A stretch of 64,000 nt of DNA from Solibacillus sp. FSL R7-0682 (GCF_038005985.1 NZ_JBBOUI010000001.1:1260001-1324000), one strand, 5' to 3'. Shown: positions 25,256 to 36,186, counted from the first letter of the stretch. The notes: generated by a model not told the origin, from the letters alone. Translations and numbers: made by a program.

Positions 25256-26251
25256 ATGATGAAAAAAAGGAATTTAAAACGGCATGGGAATGTAGTATTG
25301 TTTCCAGGAACTATTGAACGCATGTTAGAGGAAGCAAGATTATTAGCTGAAAATTATCAATATCAAGAAGCGAATGCTTTGTTTGAAAAAGCGTTTGAAT
25401 TAACTGAAGGGGACGAAATATCATTAAGTGTTTATGCATATTCGCTATATGAGCTGAAAAACTATGAGCGAGCGAAAGAGGTTTGTGAAAAGTTACTAAT
25501 GAATGGACCAAGTGCGTATTTTGAAGTAATGGAATTATATTTAACGGTTTGTATGCAACTGCGGCAATTTAAACAAGTAGAAAAAATTATTGAATCGTTA
25601 TTAGATGAAGAAGTAATTCCATCCGATCAACTAGAAAAATTTCACCGATTAAAAAAGCTAAATGCAGAAATTGCCCAAAACCAAAATACCCAGTTAAATA
25701 ATGAAATCATTGAAGAAGATGAAGCGTTACAAGTTGAACTGGATGCAAGCCATTTTTTACAATTACCTTTACAGCAACAGTTAATGCGCATTCACGAAAT
25801 AACAGAAATAAATATTCGGCCTTATATTAATGAGGTGAAAGAAATTATTGAACATGATTCGGTTCACCCATTTATACAAAGTTTATTACTAATATTACTC
25901 GTTGAGCAGGAAGTTCATTTACCTATTACAGTGTCAAAGTTTGACCAGGTAAAGGAAATTAATCCGGCAGAGCTCGATTTACCAACAAAGTTGGTACAAT
26001 TCAGTGTCATTTCAAACATCCTTTTAGAGCAATTAGAACATGAGCCATCTACGCTAGAGTTTGTTCAACATTTAATTGCAAAGCACGCAATTGTGTTATA
26101 TCCATTTGAATGGCTTCATTTTGACAGTGAAGATGTTGCAATAAGCTATATTGATTTTGTAAAGATGATGTTTGGTGAAGTGAAAGAAATGGATTACGAA
26201 ATTGTAGAGTTTTTACAAAATTTAGAAAAAATTACAGATTTACAAGAGTAG
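25256..26251 (+). CDS. ysoA: TPR-repeat protein YsoA
   Basis: A 331-residue soluble protein. Residues about 25-120 contain tetratricopeptide-type helix pairs (LAENYQYQEANALFEKAFEL, then SLYELKNYERAKEVCEKLL). The rest is helical and acidic. It occupies the ysoA position directly before tig, as in B. subtilis. A role as a protein-binding scaffold is likely from the TPR fold, but the partner is unknown. GGAG lies seven bases before ATG 25256; ATG 25259 is also possible. Confidence 0.8.
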   Translation: MMKKRNLKRHGNVVLFPGTIERMLEEARLLAENYQYQEANALFEKAFELTEGDEISLSVYAYSLYELKNYERAKEVCEKLLMNGPSAYFEVMELYLTVCMQLRQFKQVEKIIESLLDEEVIPSDQLEKFHRLKKLNAEIAQNQNTQLNNEIIEEDEALQVELDASHFLQLPLQQQLMRIHEITEINIRPYINEVKEIIEHDSVHPFIQSLLLILLVEQEVHLPITVSKFDQVKEINPAELDLPTKLVQFSVISNILLEQLEHEPSTLEFVQHLIAKHAIVLYPFEWLHFDSEDVAISYIDFVKMMFGEVKEMDYEIVEFLQNLEKITDLQE

Positions 26252-26260
26252 TGAAAAAAG

Positions 26261-26288
26261 TTGAAACATTGAGCATCTATGTTATACT
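26261..26288 (+). promoter_or_regulatory. Promoter of tig
   Basis: TTGAAA (26261-26266), 16 bases, TATACT (26283-26288), just after the ysoA stop. It allows tig to be expressed on its own. Confidence 0.65.
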
Positions 26289-26359
26289 AAAATGGTTGTC
26301 AAATTATATAAACGACGAGTTTGTTAAACAAACAAAAGTTCACTTTGGAGGTCATATAC

Positions 26360-27649
26360 ATGTCAGTAAAATGGGAAAAACAAGAAGGTAATCAAGGTTT
26401 ATTAACAGTTACTGTAGCTGCTACAGAAGTTGATAAAGCTTTAGACCAAGCTTTCAAAAAAGTAGTAAAACAAATTAACGTACCAGGTTTCCGTAAAGGT
26501 AAAATGCCTCGTAACGTATTCGAAAAAATGTACGGCGCTGAAGCGTTATACCAAGACGCTTTAGAAATCGTAATTAACTCTTCATACCCAGAAGCTTTAG
26601 ACGAAGCAGGTATTGAACCAGTTGACTACCCAGAAATCGCTGGTACAGAAAACTTTGCAAAAGGCGCTGAATTCACTTACACTGCAACAGTTACAGTGAA
26701 ACCAGAACCAAAATTAGGTGAGTACAAAGGGTTAGAAGTAACTAAACTTTCAACTGAAGTAACAGATGAAGAAGTTCAAAACTTAATCGATGCTCAATTA
26801 GTTAAAAAAGCTGAATTAGAAATTAAAGAAGACGAAGCAATCGTTGAAGGCGATACGGCTGTTATCGATTTCGAAGGTTTCGTAGGTGACGAAGCATTCG
26901 AAGGCGGTAAAGGTGAAGATTACGCATTAGAAATCGGTTCAGGTTCATTCATCCCAGGTTTCGAAGAGCAATTAGTAGGTGCAAAAGCTGGCGAATCTAA
27001 AGATGTAATCGTTACTTTCCCAGAAGAGTACCACGCTGCTGAATTAGCTGGCAAAGAAGCGAAGTTCGTTGTAGCTGTTAAAGAAGTTAAAACAAAAGTT
27101 TTACCAGAATTAACAGATGAGTTCGCAAAAGAAATTGACCCAGAAGTTGAAACAGTAGAAGCTTTACGTGCAAAACTTAAAGAAACTACATTAGCGCAAA
27201 AAGAAGCAGATGCAGAAGGTTCTTTACGTGATGAGTTAGTAGAAAAAGCTGCTGCAAACGCTGAAGTTGAAATTCCACAAGGTATGATCAACACAGAAGT
27301 AGACCGTATGATCCAAGAGTTTGGCCAACGTTTACAAATGCAAGGCATGAACTTAGACTTATACTACCAATTCTCTGGTCAAAACGAAGAAGCATTACGC
27401 ACTCAAATGGCTGAAGAAGCTTCAAACCGCGTACGCGTTTCATTAGTATTAGAAGCAATCGGCCAAGCTGAAAACATCGAAGTAACAGAAGAAGACATCA
27501 ACACAGAAGTTGAAAAAATGTCTGCACAATTCGGTATGACTGCTGACCAAATTTTAACTGCTTTAGGCGGTACAAAAGTTCTTGAGAACGATATTCGTAC
27601 ACAAAAAACAGTTGAGTTATTAGTAGAAAACGCTAAAATCTCTAACTAA
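26360..27649 (+). CDS. tig: Trigger factor, ribosome-associated chaperone and prolyl isomerase
   Basis: A 429-residue protein in the usual three parts. The N-terminal ribosome-binding domain has the signature [19 protein letters not shown] (G-F-R-x-G-x-x-P). An FKBP-type isomerase domain follows (about 160-245, [20 protein letters not shown]). The rest is the helical C-terminal chaperone cradle. It binds nascent chains as they leave the ribosome. GGAGG precedes ATG 26360; an in-frame extension to 26321 has no support. Codon use is strongly biased, as expected for an abundant protein. Confidence 0.96.
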   Translation: MSVKWEKQEGNQGLLTVTVAATEVDKALDQAFKKVVKQINVPGFRKGKMPRNVFEKMYGAEALYQDALEIVINSSYPEALDEAGIEPVDYPEIAGTENFAKGAEFTYTATVTVKPEPKLGEYKGLEVTKLSTEVTDEEVQNLIDAQLVKKAELEIKEDEAIVEGDTAVIDFEGFVGDEAFEGGKGEDYALEIGSGSFIPGFEEQLVGAKAGESKDVIVTFPEEYHAAELAGKEAKFVVAVKEVKTKVLPELTDEFAKEIDPEVETVEALRAKLKETTLAQKEADAEGSLRDELVEKAAANAEVEIPQGMINTEVDRMIQEFGQRLQMQGMNLDLYYQFSGQNEEALRTQMAEEASNRVRVSLVLEAIGQAENIEVTEEDINTEVEKMSAQFGMTADQILTALGGTKVLENDIRTQKTVELLVENAKISN

Positions 27650-27687
27650 TTTAAAAAGTAATAAAGCGATATCCAACTTTTATAGTC

Positions 27688-27726
27688 TTCAATGATGATT
27701 CTCCATGGAAAAGAATCATCATTGAA
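27688..27726 (+). terminator. Hairpin after tig
   Basis: A perfect 15-bp stem, TTCAATGATGATTCT (27688-27702) with 27712-27726, followed by TGTTTTAT. Confidence 0.75.
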
Positions 27727-27811
27727 TGTTTTATAAAATTGTTAATGAAGTTACTGAAGCGTCGATAATAAATTTATAAAAAAGAAATTTGAATAACGCT
27801 AAGTATTTTTG

Positions 27812-27842
27812 ACAAGGTACGGATCTCCCGTGCCTTGTTTTA
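27812..27842 (+). terminator. Second terminator between tig and clpX
   Basis: ACAAGGTACGG (27812-27822) pairs with CCGTGCCTTGT (27828-27838), one wobble, followed by TTTTATC. The 402-base tig-clpX gap therefore holds two terminators, a small GATAG/CTATC hairpin near 27904 and a possible leader peptide. Confidence 0.75.
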
Positions 27843-27977
27843 TCACATAATCTAAATTTTGAATTTATACATAATTTAAATGTACTCAATATTTTATAAA
27901 AGATAGGATACTATCAGTTTTTGTTTTTTGAATAATATATAGTACTATATAATTAATGCAATGGAGGAAGCTTGCCA

Positions 27978-28022
27978 TTGGATGCAATCAATTTATTTGA
28001 TAAAACGAGTAGAATCTTGTAA
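27978..28022 (+). CDS. Possible 14-residue leader peptide before clpX
   Basis: A TTG ten bases after a perfect GGAGG (27963-27967) opens a frame reading MDAINLFDKTSRIL that stops at 28022, 29 bases before clpX. Only the strong ribosome site supports it. It may be a translated leader or chance. Confidence 0.25.
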   Translation: MDAINLFDKTSRIL

Positions 28023-28051
28023 GATTGTTGCTTGAATAGGGGTGAACCAAA

Positions 28052-29323
28052 TTGTTTAAATTTAATGATGAGAAAGGCAATTTAAAATGCTCTTTTTGTG
28101 GTAAACCACAAGAACAAGTTCGTAAGCTGGTTGCAGGACCAGGCGTATATATTTGTGATGAATGTATCGAATTATGCTCAGAAATCGTAGTGGAAGAGCT
28201 GGGTATCGAAGAGGAAATCGAATTCAAAGACATCCCAAAACCTAAAGAGATTCTAAATATTCTAGGCGAGTATGTAATCGGACAAGAGCGTGCCAAAAAA
28301 GCGTTAGCTGTTGCTGTATATAATCACTACAAACGTATTAACTCAAACTCAAAAATCGATGATGTAGAGCTATCAAAATCTAACATCGTTTTAATTGGAC
28401 CTACTGGTAGTGGTAAAACTTTACTTGCTCAAACATTAGCTCGTATATTAAATGTACCATTTGCAATTGCAGATGCGACAAGCTTAACAGAAGCGGGTTA
28501 TGTTGGAGAAGATGTAGAAAATATCTTATTAAAGCTAATCCAAGCAGCCGATTATGATATTGAGCGTGCTGAAAAAGGGATTATTTATATTGATGAGATC
28601 GACAAAGTTGCTCGAAAATCAGAAAATCCTTCGATTACAAGAGATGTATCTGGAGAAGGTGTACAACAAGCATTGTTAAAAATTCTAGAAGGTACAGTTG
28701 CAAGCGTCCCTCCACAAGGTGGTCGTAAGCATCCACACCAAGAATTTTTACAAATTGATACCTCTAATATATTATTTATCGTTGGTGGTGCGTTTGATGG
28801 TATTGAAACGATCATTAAGCGCCGTCAAGGTGAAAAAGTAATCGGCTTTGGTTCAAAAGGAAGTAAATTTGAGGAAGAATCAGGTTCTTTAATGTCTCAA
28901 TTAATTCCTGAAGACTTACTAAAATTCGGTTTAATCCCAGAATTTATTGGTCGTTTACCAGTTTTAGCAACTTTAGAGCAATTAGATGTAGATGCTTTAG
29001 TTGAAATTTTAACTGCACCGAAAAATGCTTTAGCAAAACAATATCAAAAAATGTTAGAGCTTGATGATGTGGAGCTTGAATTTGAAGACGATGCACTAGT
29101 TGAGATTGCAAAATTAGCAATTGAACGTAAAACAGGTGCGCGTGGTCTTCGCTCAATTATTGAAGCGACAATGTTAGATGTGATGTTTGAATTACCGTCA
29201 CGTGAAGATATTAAAAAATGTGTGATCACAGCGGAAACAATTCGTGATAAAGCAGATCCTAAGCTTCTGTTAGAAGATGGTTCAGTATTTAAAAAAGAAG
29301 ATAACGAAAAAACATCAGCATAA
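28052..29323 (+). CDS. clpX: ATP-dependent Clp protease ATP-binding subunit ClpX
   Basis: A 423-residue AAA+ unfoldase that feeds ClpP. The N-terminal zinc-binding domain has Cys13, 16, 35 and 38. Walker A is GPTGSGKT at 116-123, Walker B is IIYIDEIDK, and pore-loop GYVGEDVE and sensor regions are intact. It starts with TTG 28052 behind GGGGTGA, giving the usual MFKFNDEKG start. It is flanked by terminators on both sides and so is its own transcription unit. Confidence 0.97.
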   Translation: MFKFNDEKGNLKCSFCGKPQEQVRKLVAGPGVYICDECIELCSEIVVEELGIEEEIEFKDIPKPKEILNILGEYVIGQERAKKALAVAVYNHYKRINSNSKIDDVELSKSNIVLIGPTGSGKTLLAQTLARILNVPFAIADATSLTEAGYVGEDVENILLKLIQAADYDIERAEKGIIYIDEIDKVARKSENPSITRDVSGEGVQQALLKILEGTVASVPPQGGRKHPHQEFLQIDTSNILFIVGGAFDGIETIIKRRQGEKVIGFGSKGSKFEEESGSLMSQLIPEDLLKFGLIPEFIGRLPVLATLEQLDVDALVEILTAPKNALAKQYQKMLELDDVELEFEDDALVEIAKLAIERKTGARGLRSIIEATMLDVMFELPSREDIKKCVITAETIRDKADPKLLLEDGSVFKKEDNEKTSA

Positions 29324-29351
29324 AATAGCTGGAAATATAAACCAAAAATGT

Positions 29352-29395
29352 AGCTGACTTAGACTTCATAAGCAAGTCCAAAGTCAGCTTTTTCT
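29352..29395 (+). terminator. Terminator of clpX
   Basis: AGCTGACTTAGACTT (29352-29366) pairs with AAGTCCAAAGTCAGCT (29374-29389) with a bulge, followed by a T run. Confidence 0.8.
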
Positions 29396-29499
29396 TACAA
29401 ATGAAACTTACATATTGGTTTGATGAAAATTTTATGAATAGCTGACACATACTTAAAATGCGGGTTGTTTTTAAGATTTGGATGGAGGTGAATACCCGC

Positions 29500-31824
29500 G
29501 TGACAAAAAAATTAGAAAATATGCCAGTTTTACCTTTAAGAGGCTTACTTGTTTACCCTACTATGGTTTTACATATTGATGTAGGCCGTGAACGTTCTGT
29601 AGCAGCATTAGAACATGCAATGTTAGGAGATAGCACGATCTTTTTATTAACACAAAAAGATTTACGTGTTGAAGCACCGGTGAAATCTGATTTATTTGAG
29701 ATGGGTACACTAGCCAAAGTAAAGCAAATGTTAAAATTACCAAATGGTACATTACGAATTTTGGTGGAAGGTATTCATCGCGCGAAAATGACACGCTACA
29801 AGGATGAAGACAAATTTGCCGTTGCAAACTTGGAAGTGTATGAAGATGAAGTAATAAAAGATTCTGAAACAGAGGCATTAATGCGTACGGTATTAACGTA
29901 TTTTGAAAAGTATGCTAAATCTTCAAATAAAATTACGACAGAAACCATCGAGTCGGTTTTGGATATTGAAGAGCCGGGGCGTTTAGCAGATGTCATTACT
30001 TCGCATTTACCGTTTAAAATTGCAGAGAAACAAGAAGTTTTAGCGTTAACGAATATTAAAAAACGTTTAGATCACTTAATGATTCGTCTGCATGATGAGC
30101 AGGAAATATTAAATCTAGAGAAAAAAATTAGTACAAAAGTAAAGCAAGCAATGGAGCGCACGCAAAAAGAATACTATTTACGTGAGCAAATGAAGGCGAT
30201 TCAAACAGAGCTTGGGGACCGTGAAGGAAAATCAGGTGAAATTGCAGATTTACGTAAGAAGGTAGAAGCTTCTGGTATGCCAGAGGCTACGCAAAAGGTT
30301 GTATATAAAGAATTAGATCGCTATGAGAAATTACCTGCTGCAAGTGCAGAAAGTGGTGTAATTCGTAATTACTTGGAGTGGCTTGTATCGATTCCATGGA
30401 GTAAAAAAACGGATGACCGCATTGATATAGAATACGCTGAGGAAATTTTAAATCGTGACCATGACGGTTTAGAAAAAGTGAAAGAACGTGTATTAGAATA
30501 TTTATCTGTACGTCAATTAATGGCTTCTTTACGTGGACCTATTCTTTGTTTAGCTGGACCACCAGGAGTAGGGAAAACAAGTTTAGCACGTTCGATTGCT
30601 GAAAGTTTAGATCGAAAATTTGTGCGTATTTCACTTGGCGGAGTGCGTGATGAATCAGAAATTCGTGGCCATCGTCGTACGTATGTTGGAGCAATGCCCG
30701 GTCGAATTATTCAAGGGATGAAAAAGGCAGGGACAATAAATCCTGTATTTTTACTTGATGAAATTGATAAAATGTCAAACGACTTCCGCGGTGACCCTTC
30801 AGCTGCAATGCTTGAGGTGTTAGACCCGGAGCAAAACGGAACATTTAGTGATCATTTCATTGAAGAGCCATATAATTTACAAGATGTATTGTTCATTGCA
30901 ACAGCGAATGATTTAAGTACAATTCCTGCACCATTACTGGACCGTATGGAAGTAATTAATATTCCAGGCTATACAGAATATGAGAAAATTGAAATTACAA
31001 AAAACCATTTAATCCCGAAGCAAATGAAGGAGCATGGTTTAAAGAAAGCTCAATTAGTAATTAAAGAAGAAGCAATAACAGATTTAATTCGTTATTATAC
31101 ACGTGAAGCAGGAGTTCGTAACTTAGAGCGTCAAGTGGCAACAGTTTGTCGTAAAGCTGCGAAAATCATTGTTTCAGGTGAAAAGAAAAAAGTAACAGTA
31201 AGCTCAAAAGTATTAGTAGATATGCTTGGTAAGCACCGTTTCCGTTATGGTCAAGCTGAAACTGAAAATCAAATAGGTGTAGCAACAGGACTTGCCTATA
31301 CAACAGTAGGTGGGGATACACTGCAAATTGAGGTTTCATTAACACCTGGTAAAGGGAAGTTACAATTAACAGGGAAGCTTGGCGAAGTAATGAAGGAATC
31401 GGCTCATATCGCATTATCCTATGTTCGAACATTGACGCATGACCTTGGATTAGACGCAGATTATTTTGAACAACACGATATTCATGTCCATGTACCAGAA
31501 GGCGCTGTACCAAAGGATGGACCATCAGCAGGGATTACAATGACGACTGCGATCGTGTCTGCGATTACAGGTAAGGCAATTAAGCGTGAAGTAGGTATGA
31601 CAGGTGAAATTACACTGCGCGGTCGAGTATTACCAATTGGCGGCTTAAAAGAGAAGTCCTTAAGTGCACACCGAGCAGGTTTAACAACAATAATCGTTCC
31701 ACAAGATAATGAGCGAGATATTGACGATATTCCAGAAACAATACGTGAGCAACTCACATTTAAACTAGTGTCTCAAGCAGAAGAAGTTCTTGCGATTGCA
31801 CTAGATGGAGGTTTTAGTAAGTAA
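29500..31824 (+). CDS. lonA: ATP-dependent protease LonA
   Basis: A 774-residue Lon protease, the same length as B. subtilis LonA. The N-terminal substrate domain starts [20 protein letters not shown]. Walker A GPPGVGKT is at 353-360. The Ser-Lys dyad is Ser676 (KDGPSAG) and Lys719 (GGLKEKSL). It degrades damaged and regulatory proteins. GTG 29500 is chosen to match the family N terminus; its GGAGG is 11 bases away, and an alternative GTG at 29488 overlaps that site. No lonB gene lies between clpX and lonA. The stop overlaps the engB start. Confidence 0.96.
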   Translation: MTKKLENMPVLPLRGLLVYPTMVLHIDVGRERSVAALEHAMLGDSTIFLLTQKDLRVEAPVKSDLFEMGTLAKVKQMLKLPNGTLRILVEGIHRAKMTRYKDEDKFAVANLEVYEDEVIKDSETEALMRTVLTYFEKYAKSSNKITTETIESVLDIEEPGRLADVITSHLPFKIAEKQEVLALTNIKKRLDHLMIRLHDEQEILNLEKKISTKVKQAMERTQKEYYLREQMKAIQTELGDREGKSGEIADLRKKVEASGMPEATQKVVYKELDRYEKLPAASAESGVIRNYLEWLVSIPWSKKTDDRIDIEYAEEILNRDHDGLEKVKERVLEYLSVRQLMASLRGPILCLAGPPGVGKTSLARSIAESLDRKFVRISLGGVRDESEIRGHRRTYVGAMPGRIIQGMKKAGTINPVFLLDEIDKMSNDFRGDPSAAMLEVLDPEQNGTFSDHFIEEPYNLQDVLFIATANDLSTIPAPLLDRMEVINIPGYTEYEKIEITKNHLIPKQMKEHGLKKAQLVIKEEAITDLIRYYTREAGVRNLERQVATVCRKAAKIIVSGEKKKVTVSSKVLVDMLGKHRFRYGQAETENQIGVATGLAYTTVGGDTLQIEVSLTPGKGKLQLTGKLGEVMKESAHIALSYVRTLTHDLGLDADYFEQHDIHVHVPEGAVPKDGPSAGITMTTAIVSAITGKAIKREVGMTGEITLRGRVLPIGGLKEKSLSAHRAGLTTIIVPQDNERDIDDIPETIREQLTFKLVSQAEEVLAIALDGGFSK

Positions 31825-32405
31825 TGAAAGTTCATAACGTTGAAATGATCGGTAGCTTTGTTCGACCAGAGCAATTCCCCGAAGAGGGTTTACCTGAATT
31901 TGCATTAGCGGGGCGTTCGAATGTCGGAAAATCTTCGTTCATTAATCGTATGATTGGCCGTAAAGCGATGGCGCGTATTTCGTCAAAGCCTGGTAAAACG
32001 CAACAGCTAAATTTCTACAAGATTGAAGACCAGCTGTTTTTTGTAGATGTACCGGGATACGGCTATGCGAAAGTATCAAAATCAGAGCGTGCTGCATGGG
32101 GGAAAATGATAGAAAAATACTTCATGGGACGAGAGCCATTAAAGGCAGTCGTGCTTATTGTAGATATTCGTCACAACCCAACGAATGATGATTGTATGAT
32201 GTATGACTTCTTAAAGCATTACAACATTCCAGTTATCGTAATTGCAACGAAGGCAGATAAAATCCCAAAAGGTAAATGGGATAAACACAAAAAAAATGTA
32301 CGTGAAACATTACAAATGGACAAGCAAGATCCATTAATTGTTTTCTCATCAGAAAAAGGGCTCGGTTTCGAGCAAGCTTGGGCCGAAATTGATGCACGTA
32401 TGTAA
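31824..32405 (+). CDS. engB: Ribosome-biogenesis GTPase EngB/YsxC
   Basis: A 193-residue TRAFAC GTPase. G1 is GRSNVGKS at 30-37, G3 is DVPGYGYAK, and G4 is ATKADK. It is needed for late assembly of the large ribosomal subunit and is essential in B. subtilis. Its ATG shares a base with the lonA stop (TAATG), so it is translationally coupled to lonA. Confidence 0.96.
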   Translation: MKVHNVEMIGSFVRPEQFPEEGLPEFALAGRSNVGKSSFINRMIGRKAMARISSKPGKTQQLNFYKIEDQLFFVDVPGYGYAKVSKSERAAWGKMIEKYFMGREPLKAVVLIVDIRHNPTNDDCMMYDFLKHYNIPVIVIATKADKIPKGKWDKHKKNVRETLQMDKQDPLIVFSSEKGLGFEQAWAEIDARM

Positions 32406-32413
32406 GCTAATTC

Positions 32414-32448
32414 AAAGAACAACCTCTTTTTAGGAGGTTGTTCTTTTT
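32414..32448 (+). terminator. Terminator of lonA-engB
   Basis: A perfect 13-bp stem, AAAGAACAACCTC (32414-32426) with 32434-32446, followed by a T run. Confidence 0.88.
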
Positions 32449-32563
32449 TGTTATGGGCCGTTATTTAATCAACGTAAAAAAAATGATATTTTTACAATGT
32501 AATCATAATAATACCTTGATATACTGCGATTTTGACCGATAAACAAGGTAGGAGGTGCTACAT

Positions 32564-32737
32564 ATGGATATTGCAGCATTAGCGATGTCGATGAAACAAG
32601 CAGAATTAATGCAAAATGTTTCATTGGCTGTTACAAAACAAGCTATGGAATTTCAACAGCAAAGCGCGGAGCAACTAACGGAAATTCTCGATGCGCCACA
32701 CCCAACATTAGGACATACAATTGATGTATCCGTATAA
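32564..32737 (+). CDS. YjfB-like small protein, putative motility-associated
   Basis: A 57-residue protein, MDIAALAMSMKQAELMQNVS followed by AVTKQAMEF and ending PHPTLGHTIDVSV. The layout (M-D-I, helix with SVAMSQ-like spacing, C-terminal LG-x-x-ID-V-x-V) matches the YjfB family of putative motility proteins. In B. subtilis yjfB belongs to the sigma-D regulon. Here GACCGATAA (32534-32542) resembles a sigma-D -10 (GCCGATAT), but I see no TAAA -35, so control is uncertain. GGAGG lies eight bases before the ATG. Confidence 0.75.
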   Translation: MDIAALAMSMKQAELMQNVSLAVTKQAMEFQQQSAEQLTEILDAPHPTLGHTIDVSV

Positions 32738-32761
32738 TTGATACCGTATGAAAAAATGCAC

Positions 32762-32838
32762 AAGCTCGAATTATTTGGTAAACTATACAAATGATTATGT
32801 AATGATTAACAGATTTTACAAATTTTTCGAGCTTTTTG
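32762..32838 (+). terminator. Long-loop terminator after the yjfB-like gene
   Basis: AAGCTCGAA (32762-32770) pairs with TTCGAGCTT (32826-32834); inner ATTTG/CAAAT and GTAAA/TTTAC extend the stem. TTTTT ends it. Confidence 0.65.
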
Positions 32839-32920
32839 TTACAGAACATAGAAAATACAAATGATCGAAAATGACTTTGATATAATTTTTTAGAACAGAA
32901 ATATTAAGGAGGCGAATTAA

Positions 32921-34627
32921 TTGCTAAAAAAAATTTCCGGCCTTTTCATAGCAATTATTTTTATTTTAGCTGCATTTCCAGTGGAACAATTAGCTGAAGC
33001 AGCAACTACATATACCTTTGTGGAAATAGTGGAAGTAGATACATACGATAATAAAGGCAAACCAATAGGTACTGCTATTACGGGCATTAAAGTAAGAAAT
33101 AGTGCAGGTAAAGTAACGACGTTGAAGGTTGATAAATCAACGGTATACTATATCAATAATACAGCAACGAATATATATGGGTTCAAGGCAGGGATGCAAG
33201 TTTCTGTAGCAATGGGATTAAATAAAGTACGAGAAATGCGTGCTAGTACGAATAGTGGAAGTGGAGAAATTGTTGTCAACAGCAAGCAATTAACTGGGGT
33301 TGTAACACAGATTGACCCGAACGGATTACAAATTCGTGTGAAAATTGATGGCTCTTCAATACGTACATTTACAATGAATAAAAATACCGAAGTGTTCAAA
33401 AATAATTCTTCCGTTGATGTAAGTACATTATATGCTGGTGATAAAGTTCGACTAACATTTGCTACAGCTACGACTTCGACTATAGCTGAAATCGATATTA
33501 TCAATACATCGGCAATTATGGTGCAAGAGTTGTATAAAGCAAAACTTAATACAATTAATACGAATAAAAATTCAATCAATGTACGAAATGCGCATCCATT
33601 ATTAAACTGGCGTTTTGGTACACAAGATACAATTGCTCAATCGAATTTTTCTTTTACAAATACAACTTCAATTTATGTCGGCAATAAAAAAATCACAAAA
33701 AATCAATTAAAAAACTATCGTAATAACGATATGTATTTCGTAACGACGAAGCAATTCAGTAAAGAAGTAGTGAACAAAATTATTGTACTTTCAAACAATG
33801 AAAGAACATATTATGAGCCAATTTCACGTGTGAATCTTGACTTCAATGTAATCGAGCTACGTAAATCATTGAAGCTGGATTATCATAGTGGTTCAATTTT
33901 AATTCGAAATGGTCGATTAGTAGATCCAGAAAGCTTAGTCGCATTGAATCTTGATCAACAGGCAATCTCAACAACAGCATTTGTTATTACTGATGGACAT
34001 GCCAAAAATGACTATGCGCATGTAGTGAATATTACAAATGATGGACTCCTTGCACCAAACCTATCAACAGATCAACTGTACTTTGGTGTCATCGATGTTG
34101 CAGATATGTTAGCTTATCGATTAGATTTAACGAATTTAGAGCGCTTTGATAATCATTTCTGGAATACAAATAACGATGTAACTGAATTTGCATTTAGTAA
34201 TTCAACAAAGGCCACGGAATTGGATGGAACAACATCGTTTAAAGTAATTCCAGAGCTTGATTTAGATTTATATGATAACTATACGAATTATCCAACAAAT
34301 CCTTACTATGGCTACTTCTACGTAAGAGATGGTCATATTCAGGGAATTCATTTTGTACCAGGACAAGCCCGTTCTACCATTACATTTACGGGCCGTATAG
34401 CAGAGGTAAAACTAAGTGCAAAACAAATTGTCGTGAAAGATAGTAGTCAATGGAACCAAAATGGTAACTGGAACTATAACTCGGGAGCACATACTTTAAA
34501 TTTATCACAAGCTATGATTGTGAAAAATGGTGAGGTAATTAACTTTACGGATTTAAAGCCATCTGATCGTGTAGTAGCACTTGCCAAATCTTCTTCAGAT
34601 GTACATGTATTATTAGTAAATGAATAG
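32921..34627 (+). CDS. Exported protein with repeated beta domains, unknown function
   Basis: A 568-residue protein with a Sec signal peptide (KKISGLFIAIIFILAAF then EQLAEAA, cleavage near residue 27). It has at least three copies of a beta-rich unit of about 75 residues with the pattern G-x-V/I-x-x-I/V...V-K...N...L..GD-V-R-L: near 28-105, 124-197 and 488-568. Such units occur in other SLH-associated envelope proteins of Bacillales. No catalytic motif or membrane anchor is seen. It starts with TTG 32921 behind AAGGAGG. A terminator separates it from the next gene, yet the three neighbouring envelope genes look related in role. Confidence 0.75.
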   Translation: MLKKISGLFIAIIFILAAFPVEQLAEAATTYTFVEIVEVDTYDNKGKPIGTAITGIKVRNSAGKVTTLKVDKSTVYYINNTATNIYGFKAGMQVSVAMGLNKVREMRASTNSGSGEIVVNSKQLTGVVTQIDPNGLQIRVKIDGSSIRTFTMNKNTEVFKNNSSVDVSTLYAGDKVRLTFATATTSTIAEIDIINTSAIMVQELYKAKLNTINTNKNSINVRNAHPLLNWRFGTQDTIAQSNFSFTNTTSIYVGNKKITKNQLKNYRNNDMYFVTTKQFSKEVVNKIIVLSNNERTYYEPISRVNLDFNVIELRKSLKLDYHSGSILIRNGRLVDPESLVALNLDQQAISTTAFVITDGHAKNDYAHVVNITNDGLLAPNLSTDQLYFGVIDVADMLAYRLDLTNLERFDNHFWNTNNDVTEFAFSNSTKATELDGTTSFKVIPELDLDLYDNYTNYPTNPYYGYFYVRDGHIQGIHFVPGQARSTITFTGRIAEVKLSAKQIVVKDSSQWNQNGNWNYNSGAHTLNLSQAMIVKNGEVINFTDLKPSDRVVALAKSSSDVHVLLVNE

Positions 34628-34629
34628 TT

Positions 34630-34674
34630 CGCTTAATGACATGTGGGGTTTCCTACATGTCAACAAGCGTTTTT
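34630..34674 (+). terminator. Terminator between first and second surface-protein genes
   Basis: CGCTT (34630-34634) with AAGCG (34665-34669) and inner GACATGT (34638-34644) with ACATGTC (34655-34661); TTTTT follows. Confidence 0.8.
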
Positions 34675-34735
34675 AGGACAATTAAAACAATGAAAAATTG
34701 AATCAAGTATTTTTTAAGAAATGAGGGACAGTTTT

Positions 34736-36175
34736 GTGAATAAAAAAACAATATTTATTCTAACTTGTTCGTTTTTAATGACTTTAATACTTGTGTTACC
34801 GACAAGTGTTTTTGCTCAAACGCTTGACCTGACGGGTGGGGTTAAAAATGAATATGAATACGAAGAATATATATTCTTAACAGGGAATCCGATAAAATTT
34901 ACAGGGACTGCGAAAAATGTTTCTGTATCAGTAAAAGAAAATAAAGGGAAGTTAACTGAGACGTATAAACTAACATTAACTGGACCTAATAATGCAAAGT
35001 TAACACGTAATTTCACGTATACATATGATGTCACGAATTATGATCAAGTTGGGCAAAGTTCTGCAACCGGGGAAGTGACGAAGTTTACTGAAAAGATTAC
35101 TATTGGTAATCAAACCTTTACATTAGCAGATTATCAATTATCTAAAAGTACTATTACTGATAAACGTCCTGCATCTGATTATTATACGGGGAATGCAGTA
35201 GCTCGAAAAACGTATACAGTAAGTGGAAGTAGTCGTAATGCGAATGCCCAAACAATTACAGTACACGCGGATAGTCGAAATGAAGGATACGAAAATTTCT
35301 GGGGAGCTACTGAAACACAAATTACAGAATTTGAAATTGAGTATGCCGATGGGAAAATTGGGACAGTCATTAATAAACTATCAGCTGGAAAAAATAAAAA
35401 ATTGGAATATAGCGAAAATGATGCGACGTTATCAAGCTTCATTGGAAACTATAAAACGGTTAGTACTGCAGATATGATTTCAGAATATGAGTACGATTTA
35501 CCAAATGCCCGTGGTAAAGTAGCAATCGATTTAGAGTATATGCCTAAGCTTGAAATGTTGAAAATTCCAAAATTCCGTGATTTATCATCGAACTGGGCAC
35601 GCGAACATATTGAAAAACTGTACTCACTAGGAATTTTAGATGATCAATCAAATTTCTTTTCGCCAAATACACCAATGTTACGCTATGATTTTGCGGTAGC
35701 GATTGGAAAAGCGATTGATTTACGTGTGCTAGAGGATACATCAAGTCGACGAAAAACAACGCAACCGACAATTTTTAAAGATGTAAAGAAAACAACAAAA
35801 GACTATAACTACTTAGTTGCTTCTGTTAATAAAGAGGTTATTAAAGGAATAACAGCTAATACATTTGATCCAAATGGTTTTTTAACTCGTGAACAAGCAG
35901 CGACAATTTTAGTGCGTGCACTTGGCTTAGAGGAGAGAGCACCAGATCCAGGTTATACGACGTCTTATAGAGATGATTATAAAATAGCTGATTATGCAAG
36001 GGATTCCATTTACATTGCAACAGAATTAGGGTTACTTCAAGGGAGTAATGGTTCGTTTGATCCGAAGGGGACTTTAACACGTGCCCAATCGGCAGCAATC
36101 ATTGAACGTTTTTTACTCTATTTAGAACAAGATTTGAAAGAAAATTATCGAGACAATATTCTATTTTTTAACTAG
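34736..36175 (+). CDS. S-layer-homology (SLH) domain surface protein
   Basis: A 479-residue exported protein: signal peptide (KKTIFILTCSFLMTLILVLP, ending near VFAQ), a beta-rich region of about 240 residues with no recognised family, then three SLH domains at roughly 279-325 (FRDLSSNWAREHIEKLYSLG), 345-395 (VIKGITANTFDPNGFLTRE) and 410-465 (LGLLQGSNGSFDPKGTLTRA). SLH triplets anchor proteins to pyruvylated secondary cell-wall polymer. GTG 34736 is eight bases past GAGGG and is preferred to ATG 34721. The next gene starts 11 bases after the stop. Confidence 0.85.
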   Translation: MNKKTIFILTCSFLMTLILVLPTSVFAQTLDLTGGVKNEYEYEEYIFLTGNPIKFTGTAKNVSVSVKENKGKLTETYKLTLTGPNNAKLTRNFTYTYDVTNYDQVGQSSATGEVTKFTEKITIGNQTFTLADYQLSKSTITDKRPASDYYTGNAVARKTYTVSGSSRNANAQTITVHADSRNEGYENFWGATETQITEFEIEYADGKIGTVINKLSAGKNKKLEYSENDATLSSFIGNYKTVSTADMISEYEYDLPNARGKVAIDLEYMPKLEMLKIPKFRDLSSNWAREHIEKLYSLGILDDQSNFFSPNTPMLRYDFAVAIGKAIDLRVLEDTSSRRKTTQPTIFKDVKKTTKDYNYLVASVNKEVIKGITANTFDPNGFLTREQAATILVRALGLEERAPDPGYTTSYRDDYKIADYARDSIYIATELGLLQGSNGSFDPKGTLTRAQSAAIIERFLLYLEQDLKENYRDNILFFN

Positions 36176-36186
36176 GGGGTGCTACT

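Noticed and set aside
26920-27348. A 142-codon minus-strand frame within tig
   Set aside because: Antisense to a highly codon-biased gene; long antisense frames are expected there.
32534-32542. Sigma-D promoter for the yjfB-like gene
   Set aside because: A -10-like GACCGATAA is present but no TAAA -35 at 15 bases, so no promoter was called.
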